A stretch of 64,000 bases of DNA, from contig NZ_RSED01000005.1 in NCBI RefSeq assembly GCF_003933735.1, forward strand, positions 1 to 64,000. Direction: 5' to 3'. A program made the position numbers and the translations under genes. The notes under the pieces were generated by a model. That model worked only from the letters and a program-made list of their open reading frames with translations. It was not told the origin of the DNA and did no database searches. Below, piece by piece: positions 39,138 through 48,093 of the stretch; the stretch's first letter is position 1, and each line of letters begins with the position of its first letter. Source of the DNA: Aquabacterium soli (GTDB lineage Bacteria; Pseudomonadota; Gammaproteobacteria; Burkholderiales; Burkholderiaceae_C).

Positions 39138-39521
39138 ATGATGAGCAGCGCACCGCCGCCGGCCTCTCAAGACACCGATCAACGCCCGGGGGCCAGCCCC
39201 ACGGACAGCCGACGCCGTCACGACCGCATCAACCTGAGTTGCCCGGTCCAGGTGCAGATCAAGGGAGGGCTGGAGCGCCAGGGCCTTGTGCAGGATCTCA
39301 GCCTGCAGGGCCTGTCGCTGATCACGGCCCGCCCCATCGAACCCGGCTCGCGCTGCCTGCTGCAGTTCGATCTGCCGCTGCCCGGTGGCATCCGTCAGGT
39401 GGCCCTGCCCGCCAAGGCGGTGTACTCGTCGTACACGGGGCCTGGGGCCTTCCGCATCGGCATGCTGTTCATGGCCCTGGCGCCTGAGGATCAGGCGGCC
39501 GTGCGCGACATGCTGGGCTGA
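39138..39521 (+). CDS. PilZ domain protein
   Basis: The 127-residue product carries the two c-di-GMP contact motifs of PilZ: RRRHDR near residue 25 and DLSLQGLSL near 55 (the D/NxSxxG element). The rest is a beta barrel (SRCLLQFDLPLPGG, RIGMLFMAL). It probably binds cyclic di-GMP and acts on a partner; no partner gene is adjacent. Confidence 0.88.
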   Translation: MMSSAPPPASQDTDQRPGASPTDSRRRHDRINLSCPVQVQIKGGLERQGLVQDLSLQGLSLITARPIEPGSRCLLQFDLPLPGGIRQVALPAKAVYSSYTGPGAFRIGMLFMALAPEDQAAVRDMLG

Positions 39522-39556
39522 GCAAGACCATGCGCCTGGCAAGGCTGCTCGATGGG

Positions 39557-39576
39557 AATATGATGACCATCATACG
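39557..39576. promoter_or_regulatory. TetR-type operator upstream of its own gene
   Basis: AATATGATGACCATCATACG contains TATGATG and CATCATA-like arms, 17 bp before the tetR ATG. It matches the perfect palindrome found upstream of the SDR gene at 40293-40312, so both are probably bound by the encoded TetR protein. Confidence 0.65.
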
Positions 39577-39593
39577 AATCGACGTCCTTCGCC

Positions 39594-40217
39594 ATGCCCG
39601 CCTCTCCCACCCGCAAGGAACTCACGCACGAGCGCATCGTGCAGACGGCCTCGCAGACCATCCGCCGCAGTGGCTACGATGGCACGGGCGTGGCCGACAT
39701 CATGAAGGCCGCCGGCCTCACGCATGGCGGCTTCTATGCCCACTTTCCATCGCGCACGGCCTTGCTGGCCGAGGCCGCGGACCATGCAGGGGCCGACGGC
39801 CTGGCCCGCCTGAGGCAGGTGGCCCAGGACGCGCCGCAGGGCCAGGGCCTGGCCGCGCTGATCGACAGCTACCTGTCCGGCCGCCACGTCAAGGCCGTGG
39901 AGCAGGGCTGCCCCGTGGCCGCGCTGGGCTCCGAGATGCACCGCCAGGCGCCCGAAGTGCGCCGTGCCGCCACGGGCCGCATCAAGGAACTGATCGCACT
40001 GGTGCAAGCGCAGGCGGCCCAGGCTTCCAGTGACGCTGCCCCGGCGAATGCTTCCGAGCCTTCCACGCATGACACGGCCCTGGCCGTGGTCAGCAGCCTG
40101 ATCGGCTCGCTGGTGCTGGCCCGCGCGGTGGACGATCCGGCCTTGTCCAAGGCCGTGCTCAAGGCCTCGCGGGCCTTCCTGCATGCCCATGCCCCGGGGC
40201 ACGGGCGCTCGGGCTGA
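39594..40217 (+). CDS. TetR/AcrR family transcriptional regulator
   Basis: The 207-residue product has the TetR helix-turn-helix at residues 10-55 (RIVQTASQTIRRSGYDGTG, then KAAGLTHGGFYAHFPSR) and an effector domain with a conserved Cys in EQGCPVAALGSEM near residue 105. It precedes an SDR and an MFS exporter, with matching palindromes before its own gene and before the SDR, so it probably represses both. The effector is unknown, likely a toxic carbonyl or drug. Confidence 0.93.
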   Translation: MPASPTRKELTHERIVQTASQTIRRSGYDGTGVADIMKAAGLTHGGFYAHFPSRTALLAEAADHAGADGLARLRQVAQDAPQGQGLAALIDSYLSGRHVKAVEQGCPVAALGSEMHRQAPEVRRAATGRIKELIALVQAQAAQASSDAAPANASEPSTHDTALAVVSSLIGSLVLARAVDDPALSKAVLKASRAFLHAHAPGHGRSG

Positions 40218-40292
40218 ACGCTGCCGCTCCGCTTTTTCGACACCCGTCCCCACTGAACATACCGACCGCCGCCGTCCTGCGGCTCACCCTGA

Positions 40293-40312
40293 AATATGAC
40301 GATCGTCATATT
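40293..40312. promoter_or_regulatory. TetR-type operator upstream of the SDR-MFS operon
   Basis: AATATGACGATCGTCATATT is a perfect 20-bp palindrome 23 bp before the SDR start. It shares its arms with the operator in front of the tetR gene. Confidence 0.75.
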
Positions 40313-40335
40313 AATTGCCTGCCAAGGAGCTCCCC

Positions 40336-41046
40336 ATGAAGATCCAGGATTCCGTCGCTTTCGTCACCGGCGCCAACCGCGGCCTGGGCCTGGCATTCGC
40401 CAAGGCCCTGCTGGCCGCCGGCGCGCGCAAGGTCTACGCCGCCGCGCGGGATCCGTCCAGCGTGATGCTGCCCGGCGTGGTGCCCATCGCACTGGACGTG
40501 ACCCACGCCGACCAGGTGGCCGCCGCCGCCCGTGAATGCGGGGATGTGACCCTGCTGATCAACAACGCGGGCATCTCGCGCTCGTCGGGCTTCCTGGGCG
40601 AGGGAACGTTCGACGCCTTGCGCGCCGAGCTGGACACCAATGTCTTCGGCCCATTGCTGACCAGCCGGGCCTTTGCGCCGGTGCTCGCGCGCCACGGCGG
40701 CGGCGCGATCGTCAACGTGCTGTCCGCGCTGAGCTGGGTGAACATGCCGGCCTTCGGCACCTACAGCGCCACCAAGTCGGCGGCCTGGTCGATGACCAAT
40801 GGCCTGCGGCACGAGCTGCGCGCGCAGGGCACCCAGGTGCTCGGCCTGCACGTGGCCTTCATGGACACCGACATGGCGCGCGGCGCCCAAGGCCCCAAGG
40901 CCAGCCCTGACGACGTGGCGGCCCAGGTGCTGGCCGCGCTGGAGGCCGGCCGCGAGGAAGTGCTGGCCGATGCGGTGACCCGCCAAGTCAAGCAGGGCCT
41001 GGCCGCCGAGCCCGGCGTGTACCTGAGCGTGCCGGGGGCGGCATGA
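40336..41046 (+). CDS. Short-chain dehydrogenase/reductase in the TetR module
   Basis: The 236-residue SDR has TGANRGLGLAFAKALL near residue 11, NNAGIS near 82, a Ser in VNVLSALSWVNM and YSATK near residue 148. The start ATG follows AAGGAG. It overlaps the MFS gene by four bases, and both are downstream of the TetR operator. Substrate is unknown; reduction of a toxic carbonyl exported by the partner is a plausible scheme. Confidence 0.92.
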   Translation: MKIQDSVAFVTGANRGLGLAFAKALLAAGARKVYAAARDPSSVMLPGVVPIALDVTHADQVAAAARECGDVTLLINNAGISRSSGFLGEGTFDALRAELDTNVFGPLLTSRAFAPVLARHGGGAIVNVLSALSWVNMPAFGTYSATKSAAWSMTNGLRHELRAQGTQVLGLHVAFMDTDMARGAQGPKASPDDVAAQVLAALEAGREEVLADAVTRQVKQGLAAEPGVYLSVPGAA

Positions 41047-42479
41047 GCACCGCCGCCACCCCCGCTGGCGGGCCCAAGGCGCCCGGCGGGCTGGTGCCGC
41101 CCATCCCGGACGCGGCGCCGGCCTCGCCCTGGCCCACCTTCCTGCTGGCCAGCATCGCCGTGTTCCTGGTCTCGCTGGACAGCACCGTGCTGTTCGCGGC
41201 CTTCGGCGCGCTGAGGGCAGGCTTTCCGGCCGCCTCCAGCGCCGATGTGTCCTGGGTGCTCAACGCCTACACCGTGGTCTACGCCGCGCTGCTGGTGCCC
41301 GCCGGGCGCCTGGCCGATCTGCACGGGCGCAAGCGTGTCTTCATCACCGGCGTGCTGGTCTTCCTGCTGGCCTCACTGCTGTGCGGGCTGGCCCCCGAGG
41401 TGGGCTGGCTGATCGCGGCGCGCGTGCTGCAGGCCGTGGGCGCGGCGCTGCTGACGCCGGCCTCGCTGGCCATCGTGCTGGCGGCCTTCCCGAGCGACAA
41501 GCGCGCCGTGGCCGTGAGCCTGTGGGGCGCCGTCAGCGGCCTGGCCGCGGCGCTCGGGCCCAGCGTGGGCTCGTGGGTGGTGGACCGCATGGGCTGGCCC
41601 TGGGCCTTCTACCTGAACCTGCCGCTGGGCCTGTTCTCGGTGTGGCGGGGTGCCCAGGTGCTGCGCGAATCGCGCAACCCCGACAACGCGGCGCCGCTGG
41701 ACGTGCCGGGCGTGCTGCTGCTGGTGGTCGGCGTGGGCGCGCTGGCGCTGGGCATCGTGCGCTCGGAGGCGCTGGGCTGGCGCTCGGGCGAGGTGTGGGG
41801 CAGCATCGCGGCGGGCGTGCTGGCGCTGGCGGCCTTCACGCGCTGGGCGCAGCACACGCCCGCGCCGGCCATCGACCTCACCCTGTTCAAGGACCGCACC
41901 TACCGCTTCGTCAACCTGGCCACGCTGAGCTTCGGCATGGCCTTCGCGATGATGTTCTTCGGCTTCTTTTTCTTCATGACGAAGATCTGGCACTACACCT
42001 TGCCGCAGGCCGGCGTGGCCGTGACGCCCGGGCCCTTGCTGGTGATCCCGGTGGCGATCCTGTCGGGCCGCTGGGCCGCGCGCCATGGGCACCGGGGCCT
42101 GCTGGTGGGCGGCAGCCTGGTCTACGCGCTGGGTGGGTTGTGGTTCTGGACCATGGCCGGCCCCGAGCCCGATTACCTGCGCACCTGGCTGCCCGGCCTG
42201 TTCCTGACGGGGGCAGGGGTGGGCATGGTGCTGCCGGCCCTGTCGGGCGCGGCGGTGGCGCACCTGCCGCCAGCGCGCTTCGGCATTGGCAGCGCGGTCA
42301 ACCAGGCGGTGCGCCAGGTGGGTTCGGTGATGGGCGTGGCCTTCACGGTGGCGCTGCTGGGCCACGCCAGCCTGTCGCTGGGTGATTTCAAGTGGCTGTA
42401 CGCGGCCCACATCACGTTGGCGCTGCTGACGGCCATGCTGTGCCTGCCGGTGCGCACGGCACCCCGCAAGCCCGCCTGA
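41043..42479 (+). CDS. MFS efflux transporter, DHA2 (EmrB/QacA) type
   Basis: The 478-residue product has about 14 hydrophobic segments and the DHA2 motifs: SLDSTVLFAAFGALR in segment 1, LVPAGRLADLHGRKRVFITG (motif A) near residue 85 and the segment-5 motif GLAAALGPSVGSWVVD. It is a proton-driven drug exporter. No EmrA-like adaptor is present, so export is likely across the inner membrane only. It is translationally coupled to the SDR gene. Confidence 0.93.
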   Translation: MSTAATPAGGPKAPGGLVPPIPDAAPASPWPTFLLASIAVFLVSLDSTVLFAAFGALRAGFPAASSADVSWVLNAYTVVYAALLVPAGRLADLHGRKRVFITGVLVFLLASLLCGLAPEVGWLIAARVLQAVGAALLTPASLAIVLAAFPSDKRAVAVSLWGAVSGLAAALGPSVGSWVVDRMGWPWAFYLNLPLGLFSVWRGAQVLRESRNPDNAAPLDVPGVLLLVVGVGALALGIVRSEALGWRSGEVWGSIAAGVLALAAFTRWAQHTPAPAIDLTLFKDRTYRFVNLATLSFGMAFAMMFFGFFFFMTKIWHYTLPQAGVAVTPGPLLVIPVAILSGRWAARHGHRGLLVGGSLVYALGGLWFWTMAGPEPDYLRTWLPGLFLTGAGVGMVLPALSGAAVAHLPPARFGIGSAVNQAVRQVGSVMGVAFTVALLGHASLSLGDFKWLYAAHITLALLTAMLCLPVRTAPRKPA

Positions 42480-42484
42480 GGAGG

Positions 42485-43585
42485 TCAGCGCGGTGAGGCG
42501 CCGATCCGCTGGCGCGCCTGCTCGCGCACGGCCAGCGGGGTCTGGTCGGTCCAGCGGCGCACGGCGCGGTGGAAGGTGCTGGTGTCGGCATAGCCGGCCC
42601 GCCGCGCCACGTCGGCCAGTGGCAGGTCGGTGTGCTCCAGGTCATTGAGGGCCTGCTCGCGCCGCACCTGCTCCACCAGGGACTTGAAGTTCAAGCCCTG
42701 CTCGGCCAACCGGCGCTGCAATTGCCGGGCCGAGGCCGCTGCACCCGGCGCGCCGGGCTGTGCCAGGCGTTGCGCCAGCACCTCCAGCGGCGGGACCTGG
42801 CCTTCCGTGCGCAGGCTGTGCGCGATCTGCTGGCGCAACTGGGCCACGGCCTCGCCGGCATCGTGCCGCAGCGCCTGCAGGCGCTGGCCCGCCTGGGAGC
42901 TCATCAGCGCGTGCACCGCCGGGTCGGCATTGGGGTTGGCCCAGGCCAGCCAGTCCACCGGCATCACCTCGCGGCATTGCGGCATGTCGAAGCGCACCGG
43001 CGCTTCCACGAACTGCAGCAACGGCCTGGGATCGGCTGGGGGCGGGCAGGGCAGGTCCAGCCGCACCGGCACCAGCGCCCGGCCCGACACCCAGCGCGCG
43101 AAGCCCAGCCGTGCGGCCACGAAGAAGATCCAGAACTCGGTGCTGCGCGGCACCGGGCCCAACAACTCCTGCCGGGTCTCGATGGCCTGTCCGACCACCT
43201 GGTGGTGCCCGCGGATCTCGGTGCACAGCAGGGCCTGCAGCTGCTCGAACAGCGCCAGGCCGTCACCGCCGGAGGCCACGCTCATCACGGCGTAGCCGAG
43301 CGAGCCGAGGTGGGCCGGCCGCACGAAGCTGGCGATGCGCAGTGGCGCGTGCGGATCGCCGCACAGGTGGGCGGCCACGGCCAGCGCCTGCGCCAGGCGC
43401 GCACTCGGCACGCGCAGGTGCTCGTCGTTCAACTGGGCGTTGCCCAGGCCGAGGGCCTGGTGCACGGGGGCCGCATCGAGCCCCTGGGCCACCACGTAGT
43501 CCGCCACCACGCGCGCAAACGGCGCGCTGAAGCCGGCCGGCGGCATGGCGCTTGAAGGGGCGGGGTGGTCGTTGGGCGTGTACAT
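42485..43585 (-). CDS. AraC family transcriptional regulator
   Basis: The 366-residue product has the N-terminal arabinose-binding-like domain of OruR-type AraC proteins (residues 30-215; AVMSVASGGDGLALFEQLQA) and a C-terminal double HTH (about 265-360; LNFKSLVEQVRREQALNDLE, then LADVARRAGYADTSTFHRAV). The ATG at YTPNDHPAPSS was chosen. It is convergent with the MFS gene and divergent from the MpaB-like oxygenase gene, which is its most likely target. Confidence 0.9.
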   Translation of the reverse strand: MYTPNDHPAPSSAMPPAGFSAPFARVVADYVVAQGLDAAPVHQALGLGNAQLNDEHLRVPSARLAQALAVAAHLCGDPHAPLRIASFVRPAHLGSLGYAVMSVASGGDGLALFEQLQALLCTEIRGHHQVVGQAIETRQELLGPVPRSTEFWIFFVAARLGFARWVSGRALVPVRLDLPCPPPADPRPLLQFVEAPVRFDMPQCREVMPVDWLAWANPNADPAVHALMSSQAGQRLQALRHDAGEAVAQLRQQIAHSLRTEGQVPPLEVLAQRLAQPGAPGAAASARQLQRRLAEQGLNFKSLVEQVRREQALNDLEHTDLPLADVARRAGYADTSTFHRAVRRWTDQTPLAVREQARQRIGASPR

Positions 43586-43768
43586 CAACCTGAGATGGTA
43601 ACGAAAGACGGCGGCACGGCGGCCGGGGTTTGCGGGGGGCGCGAGGCCATGGACGCCCGCGCGAGCGGCCAACCCGTTGGTGGCTGCGGCCAATGACAGG
43701 CCGGTGTCGCGCACCCAGCATGAGGGCATCGCACCGTGCATTGACGCGGTGCCACGGAGAACGTCCCC

Positions 43769-45013
43769 ATGTCTGCCTTGCCCTCATCGACCCTTCTGCA
43801 ACCGCCGTCACGCCATGGCGCGGACCCGGCCATCGGCCGCCGCATGGCGCGCGGGGTGCGCCTGCTGATCCGGCGTGACCCGGAGGCCACCCCCGCGCAA
43901 TGGGATGCCCTGGGGGCCGCCCTGCGTCAGGGCGATCCGCCGGCCGATGCGTTGGTGGAATGGCTGCACCAGGTCGGCATGACGGCGGGGCGTCCGCTGC
44001 TTGAGCGGGCCATCGAGCAAGGCGTGGACGGCATGCCCGATTCCCCGGCACCATTGGTCGCCTTCATCCGCCATGTGGAAACACGCCCCGCCTGGGTCGA
44101 CCCGGCCAAGCTGCGCGATGGCGCACGCTACATCCACAGCACCGGCCGCTTCGGCATGTTGGTGCTGCGCGATGCAGGCCTGATGGCCGGTTACCAGGCC
44201 GGTGCCATCAACCAGGCCCTGGTGATGACCGGTGCATTGCAACGCGGAGCCCAGCGCCGCGTGGCCGAGACCACGTCGTGGTGGGTGGATGCCACGGCCG
44301 AGGGCGGCATGGAGCGCTTCAGCCCCGGCTTCAAGACCACGCTGCGGGTGCGCGTGATGCATGCCATCGTGCGGCGCAGCCTGTCCGGCCGCGTGGCCTG
44401 GGACCACGACGCCCTGGGCCTGCCCATCAACCAGGTCGACATGCAGGCCACCTACCTGGGCTTCAGCGCGGTGCACCTGATGGCGCTGCGCGTGAGCGGC
44501 GTGGTGACCACCCGCCGCGATGCGCAGGGCATGATGCACCTGTGGCGCTACATCGGCTGGGTGATGGGCGTGGACGAATCCCTGCTCACCGAAGACGAGC
44601 ACGAATCCCGGGTTCTGATCTACCAGAACATCGTCAGCCAGGCCCCGCCCGACGAGACCAGCCAGGCCCTGGGCCGCTCCCTGATGGACGAGCCTCTGGC
44701 ACGCCACTACCGCTGGCTGCCCGGCCTGCAGGGGCGCTTCAACCGGGCGCGGCACCTGAGCGTGGCGCGACTGTTCGTCGGCTCCGAAGGCATGGCCTCG
44801 CTCGGCCTGCCGCCCACCCTGCCCTGGTACCCGGTGCTGACCCTGCTGCCTCGCCTGGCCTGGCATGGCGCGATGCGTCTGCTGCCGGGTGGGCAGGACC
44901 TGCTGGTGCGCCTGGGCCGACAGCGCCAGGTCAGCTACCTGCCGGTGCTGTTCGGAGGACACCAGCCCGGCGTGGCCTCGCCCGAGGCGGTGGCGCGTTC
45001 GTCGCACCCCTGA
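43769..45013 (+). CDS. DUF2236 / MpaB family oxygenase
   Basis: The 414-residue product matches the DUF2236 oxygenase group (mycophenolic acid MpaB, latex-clearing Lcp relatives): RYIHSTGRFGMLVLRDAGLM near residue 118, RVRVMHAIVRRSLSGRVAWD near 200 and MHLWRYIGWVMGVDESLL near 265, with His residues suited to haem coordination. Such enzymes cleave or oxidise isoprenoid double bonds. No signal peptide is evident. It is divergent from an AraC regulator. Confidence 0.85.
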   Translation: MSALPSSTLLQPPSRHGADPAIGRRMARGVRLLIRRDPEATPAQWDALGAALRQGDPPADALVEWLHQVGMTAGRPLLERAIEQGVDGMPDSPAPLVAFIRHVETRPAWVDPAKLRDGARYIHSTGRFGMLVLRDAGLMAGYQAGAINQALVMTGALQRGAQRRVAETTSWWVDATAEGGMERFSPGFKTTLRVRVMHAIVRRSLSGRVAWDHDALGLPINQVDMQATYLGFSAVHLMALRVSGVVTTRRDAQGMMHLWRYIGWVMGVDESLLTEDEHESRVLIYQNIVSQAPPDETSQALGRSLMDEPLARHYRWLPGLQGRFNRARHLSVARLFVGSEGMASLGLPPTLPWYPVLTLLPRLAWHGAMRLLPGGQDLLVRLGRQRQVSYLPVLFGGHQPGVASPEAVARSSHP

Positions 45014-45095
45014 TTGGTAACAAGGTCTTTCAGGAGACTTGCCCCCACGCCGCCTCCGGCGTATACAACCGAGTGAAGGTACTGGGGGGAGCCTG

Positions 45096-45494
45096 ATGGC
45101 ACGCATCCTGATCGTCGAAGACACGCCCGCCAACATGCTGCTGGCGGGCGCCATCCTGCAAAGCGCAGGGCACACACTTCTGCAGGCCAGCGATGCGCCG
45201 CAGGGGCTGGCATTGGCACGCGAGCACCGGCCTGACCTGGTGCTGATGGACATCCAGTTGCCCGGCATGGACGGCCTGGCGGCCACGCGCGCCCTCAAGT
45301 CCGATGAACGCACCGGGGGCATCCCGGTGCTGGCGCTCACCGCCTTCGCGATGAAGGGCGATGAAGAGCGCATGCGCGCCGCCGGGTGCGCCGCCTATGT
45401 CTCCAAGCCCTTGCGCTACCAGCAACTGCTGGCCGCCGTGGATGACTTGTTGGTGCATGATGCTGCGAACAACGAGCAAGGAGTGGGTTCATGA
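45096..45494 (+). CDS. Single-domain response regulator
   Basis: The 132-residue product is a CheY/DivK-like receiver: acidic pair in LIVEDTPANMLL, phospho-acceptor Asp52 in LVLMDIQLPGMDG, Thr in LALTAFAMKGDEE and Lys in YVSKPLRYQQLL. It has no output domain. Its stop overlaps the start of the hybrid kinase gene (ATGA), so the two probably form a phosphorelay pair. Confidence 0.94.
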   Translation: MARILIVEDTPANMLLAGAILQSAGHTLLQASDAPQGLALAREHRPDLVLMDIQLPGMDGLAATRALKSDERTGGIPVLALTAFAMKGDEERMRAAGCAAYVSKPLRYQQLLAAVDDLLVHDAANNEQGVGS

Positions 45495-47635
45495 CGCGTG
45501 CGCTCAAGCCGGTGCCGGCGCAGGCCGTCCCGGTCCCTGCCCCCGACTTCCGGGTGCTGTTCGAAGGCCTGCCTGGCCTTTACCTGGTGTTCGACACCGA
45601 GCTGCGGGCCGTGGCCGTGAGCGAGGCCTACCTGGCCGCCACGGGCGCCTCGCGCGAACACCTGCTGGGCCGCCCTCTGGCCGAGATCTTTCCGCAGGCG
45701 CCCTACCACCCCGGGGCCCCGGCGGGCGATGTCCTGCTGGATTCGGTGCGCCAGGTGCTGGACACCGGCGAGCCTGATGCGATGGAACTGCTGCAGCGCG
45801 ATCTGCCGCAGTCCGACGGCACGTTCGAGGCCCACTACTGGACGCCGCACAACAGCCCCCTGCGGGATCCTCAGGGCCACATCGTCGGCGTGGTGCACCG
45901 CCTGGACGACGTGACCGACTACGTGCGCATGCGCCAGCTGCGCGCCGAGCTGGAGCAGCAGGCCCAGGACCTGCGCCAGCGCGAGACGCAATCGCGCCGT
46001 CTGGCCGCCGAGCTGGAGGTGGTCAACGGCGAGATCGCCACCAAGAACAAGCTGCTCGAAGAAGCCAGCCGGCTCAAGTCCGAGTTCCTCTCCAGCATGT
46101 CGCACGAGCTGCGCACGCCCCTCAACGCCATCATCGGCTTCTCCGAGATCCTCAAGGACGGCATGGCCGGCGAGCTCAGCCAGCAGCAGCGCATCTACCT
46201 GGGCCATGTGTTCGAGGGCGGCAACCACCTGCTGTCCCTGATCAACGACATCCTCGACCTGTCCAAGATCGAGGCGGGCAAGATGGAGCTCTCGCTCGAG
46301 ACGGTCGACCTGCAGGCCCTGCTGGCCGACAGCCTGCTGGTGGTGGCCGACAAGGCCCGCGGCAAGCGCGTGCGCCTGCTGACCGAGCTCTCGCCTTCGG
46401 TGCACGACGACGTCAAGGCCGATTCACGCCGCGTGCGCCAGATCCTGCACAACCTGCTGTCCAACGCCGTCAAGTTCACGCCTTCCGATGGCTCGGTGAC
46501 GGTGCAGCTGGCCCGGGTGCCCCGCGAGCGCGCCGCCAACGCCGTGCCCGGCTTTGCCAGTGGCCGCCGCACGCCGCTGCCGCCGGGCGATTTCCACGAG
46601 TTCGTCGAGCTGTCGGTGCGCGACACCGGCATCGGCATGCGCCCCCAGGATCTGGACCTGCTGTTCATGCCCTTCTCGCAGGTGACCAGCCCCGAGAGCC
46701 GCACGCAGGAGGGGACCGGCCTGGGCCTGGCCATGGTGCGCCGCCTGGCCGAGCTGCACGGCGGCGCCGTGGCCGTGAGCAGCGAGGTGGGACAGGGCAG
46801 CCGCTTCACCGTGTGGCTGCCCATCCATGCCGCCCAGCCGCACCAGGAGAACCTGGAGCAGTTGCAGATGCCGCAGCTCACCTTGCGATCCACCGCCCTC
46901 ATCATCGAGGACGACGACCGCGCCGCCACCATGATGCGCCTGCAGCTCGAATCGCTGGGCTTCCAGACGCGCCGTGCGCTGTCGGCCGAGGACGCGCTGG
47001 TGCTCAGCGAGCATTTCGTGCCCGAGCTGATCACGCTCGACATCCGCCTGCCCGGCATGGACGGCTGGGAGTTCCTGCAGCGCATGAAGGCCATCCCGCG
47101 CTGGGCCCAGGTGCCCGTGGTGGTGGTGTCGGTCGAGGGCGATGGCCGCATGCTGGGCTACTCGATGGGCGTCTCGCTGGTGCTGCAAAAGCCCCTGACC
47201 ATGGAAGACCTCAAGCGTGGCCTGGAGCACCTGGGCATGGCGCGCAACACGCCACGCCACACCACGGTGCTGGTGATCGACGACGATGCCCAGTCGGTCG
47301 AGCGCGTGGCCGAGCCGCTCAACCACCTGGGCTGCGTGGTGCTGCGCGCCTATGGCGGCTCCGAAGGCATCAGCCTGGCGCGCCGCTTCAACCCCGACCT
47401 GATCGTGCTGGACCTGGAGATGCCCGAGGTCAGTGGCTTCGAAGTGGTCGATGCCCTCAAGGGCGACCCGGCCAGCGCGCGCATCCCCGTCATGGTGGTC
47501 ACTGGCCGTGACCTGACCCTGCGCGACCGTCAGCGCCTGAGCGGCGGCCTGTTCGAGCTGGTCAACAAGACCGAGTTCGACCAGGGGCGCTTCATCGGCG
47601 AGGTGCAGCGCGCGCTGTCGCCCTACGTGCACTGA
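45491..47635 (+). CDS. PAS hybrid sensor histidine kinase with two receivers
   Basis: The 714-residue protein has a PAS domain (about 18-145), a coiled coil, HisKA with His205 in [19 protein letters not shown], an ATPase domain (NLLSNAVKFTPSDGSVTV; EGTGLGLAMVRRLAELHG) and two receivers with Asp517 (ITLDIRLPGMDG) and Asp641 (IVLDLEMPEVSG). It lacks membrane segments. It is coupled to the upstream single-domain receiver. Confidence 0.94.
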   Translation: MTRALKPVPAQAVPVPAPDFRVLFEGLPGLYLVFDTELRAVAVSEAYLAATGASREHLLGRPLAEIFPQAPYHPGAPAGDVLLDSVRQVLDTGEPDAMELLQRDLPQSDGTFEAHYWTPHNSPLRDPQGHIVGVVHRLDDVTDYVRMRQLRAELEQQAQDLRQRETQSRRLAAELEVVNGEIATKNKLLEEASRLKSEFLSSMSHELRTPLNAIIGFSEILKDGMAGELSQQQRIYLGHVFEGGNHLLSLINDILDLSKIEAGKMELSLETVDLQALLADSLLVVADKARGKRVRLLTELSPSVHDDVKADSRRVRQILHNLLSNAVKFTPSDGSVTVQLARVPRERAANAVPGFASGRRTPLPPGDFHEFVELSVRDTGIGMRPQDLDLLFMPFSQVTSPESRTQEGTGLGLAMVRRLAELHGGAVAVSSEVGQGSRFTVWLPIHAAQPHQENLEQLQMPQLTLRSTALIIEDDDRAATMMRLQLESLGFQTRRALSAEDALVLSEHFVPELITLDIRLPGMDGWEFLQRMKAIPRWAQVPVVVVSVEGDGRMLGYSMGVSLVLQKPLTMEDLKRGLEHLGMARNTPRHTTVLVIDDDAQSVERVAEPLNHLGCVVLRAYGGSEGISLARRFNPDLIVLDLEMPEVSGFEVVDALKGDPASARIPVMVVTGRDLTLRDRQRLSGGLFELVNKTEFDQGRFIGEVQRALSPYVH

Positions 47636-47721
47636 GGCGGGCGGTCTGCGCCATGGAGCAGGGCCGGCTTTCGGGCGCTGATCCGGCGATGCGGGCGCTG
47701 CCGGCTGGCCATACTGGCGGC

Positions 47722-48093
47722 ATGAACGCCCGCGCCATGCTCCTGCTGATCGCCTCCATGCCCGTGGCCCTGTCGGGCTGCACGCAGATGCAGATCAAGC
47801 GCCTGGCCACGCCGGATGGCAGCGAAGTCTACGAGCTGCGAGGGCGCGATCCGGGCCGTCTGGCGGCCATCGCGTCCCAGCAGTGCATCCATGGCTACGA
47901 CACCCTGCGCCAATCGCAGAAGTCAGGGGGCATGGAAAGCGACCTGAAACCGGCGCAATGGTGGAACACCGCCGCCAGTTACCTGGACGATGCCGGCGCT
48001 CAGGCGCAGTTGCTGGTGTCCTGCAAGGCGGCCCCGGTGGCTCCTGCGGCCACGGTAGCCCCTCCGGCGGCCACGGACGGCAGCGCAAAATAG
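47722..48093 (+). CDS. Small lipoprotein, hypothetical
   Basis: The 123-residue product has a lipoprotein signal (MNARAMLLLIASMPVALSGC, lipobox Cys at residue 20). The mature part (QMQIKRLATPDGSEVYELRG, then ASQQCIHGYDTL and LLVSCKAAP) has two Cys that may pair, and a Pro/Ala tail. The family is not recognised. Its last 94 bp overlap the end of the convergent kinase gene on the other strand. Confidence 0.75.
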   Translation: MNARAMLLLIASMPVALSGCTQMQIKRLATPDGSEVYELRGRDPGRLAAIASQQCIHGYDTLRQSQKSGGMESDLKPAQWWNTAASYLDDAGAQAQLLVSCKAAPVAPAATVAPPAATDGSAK

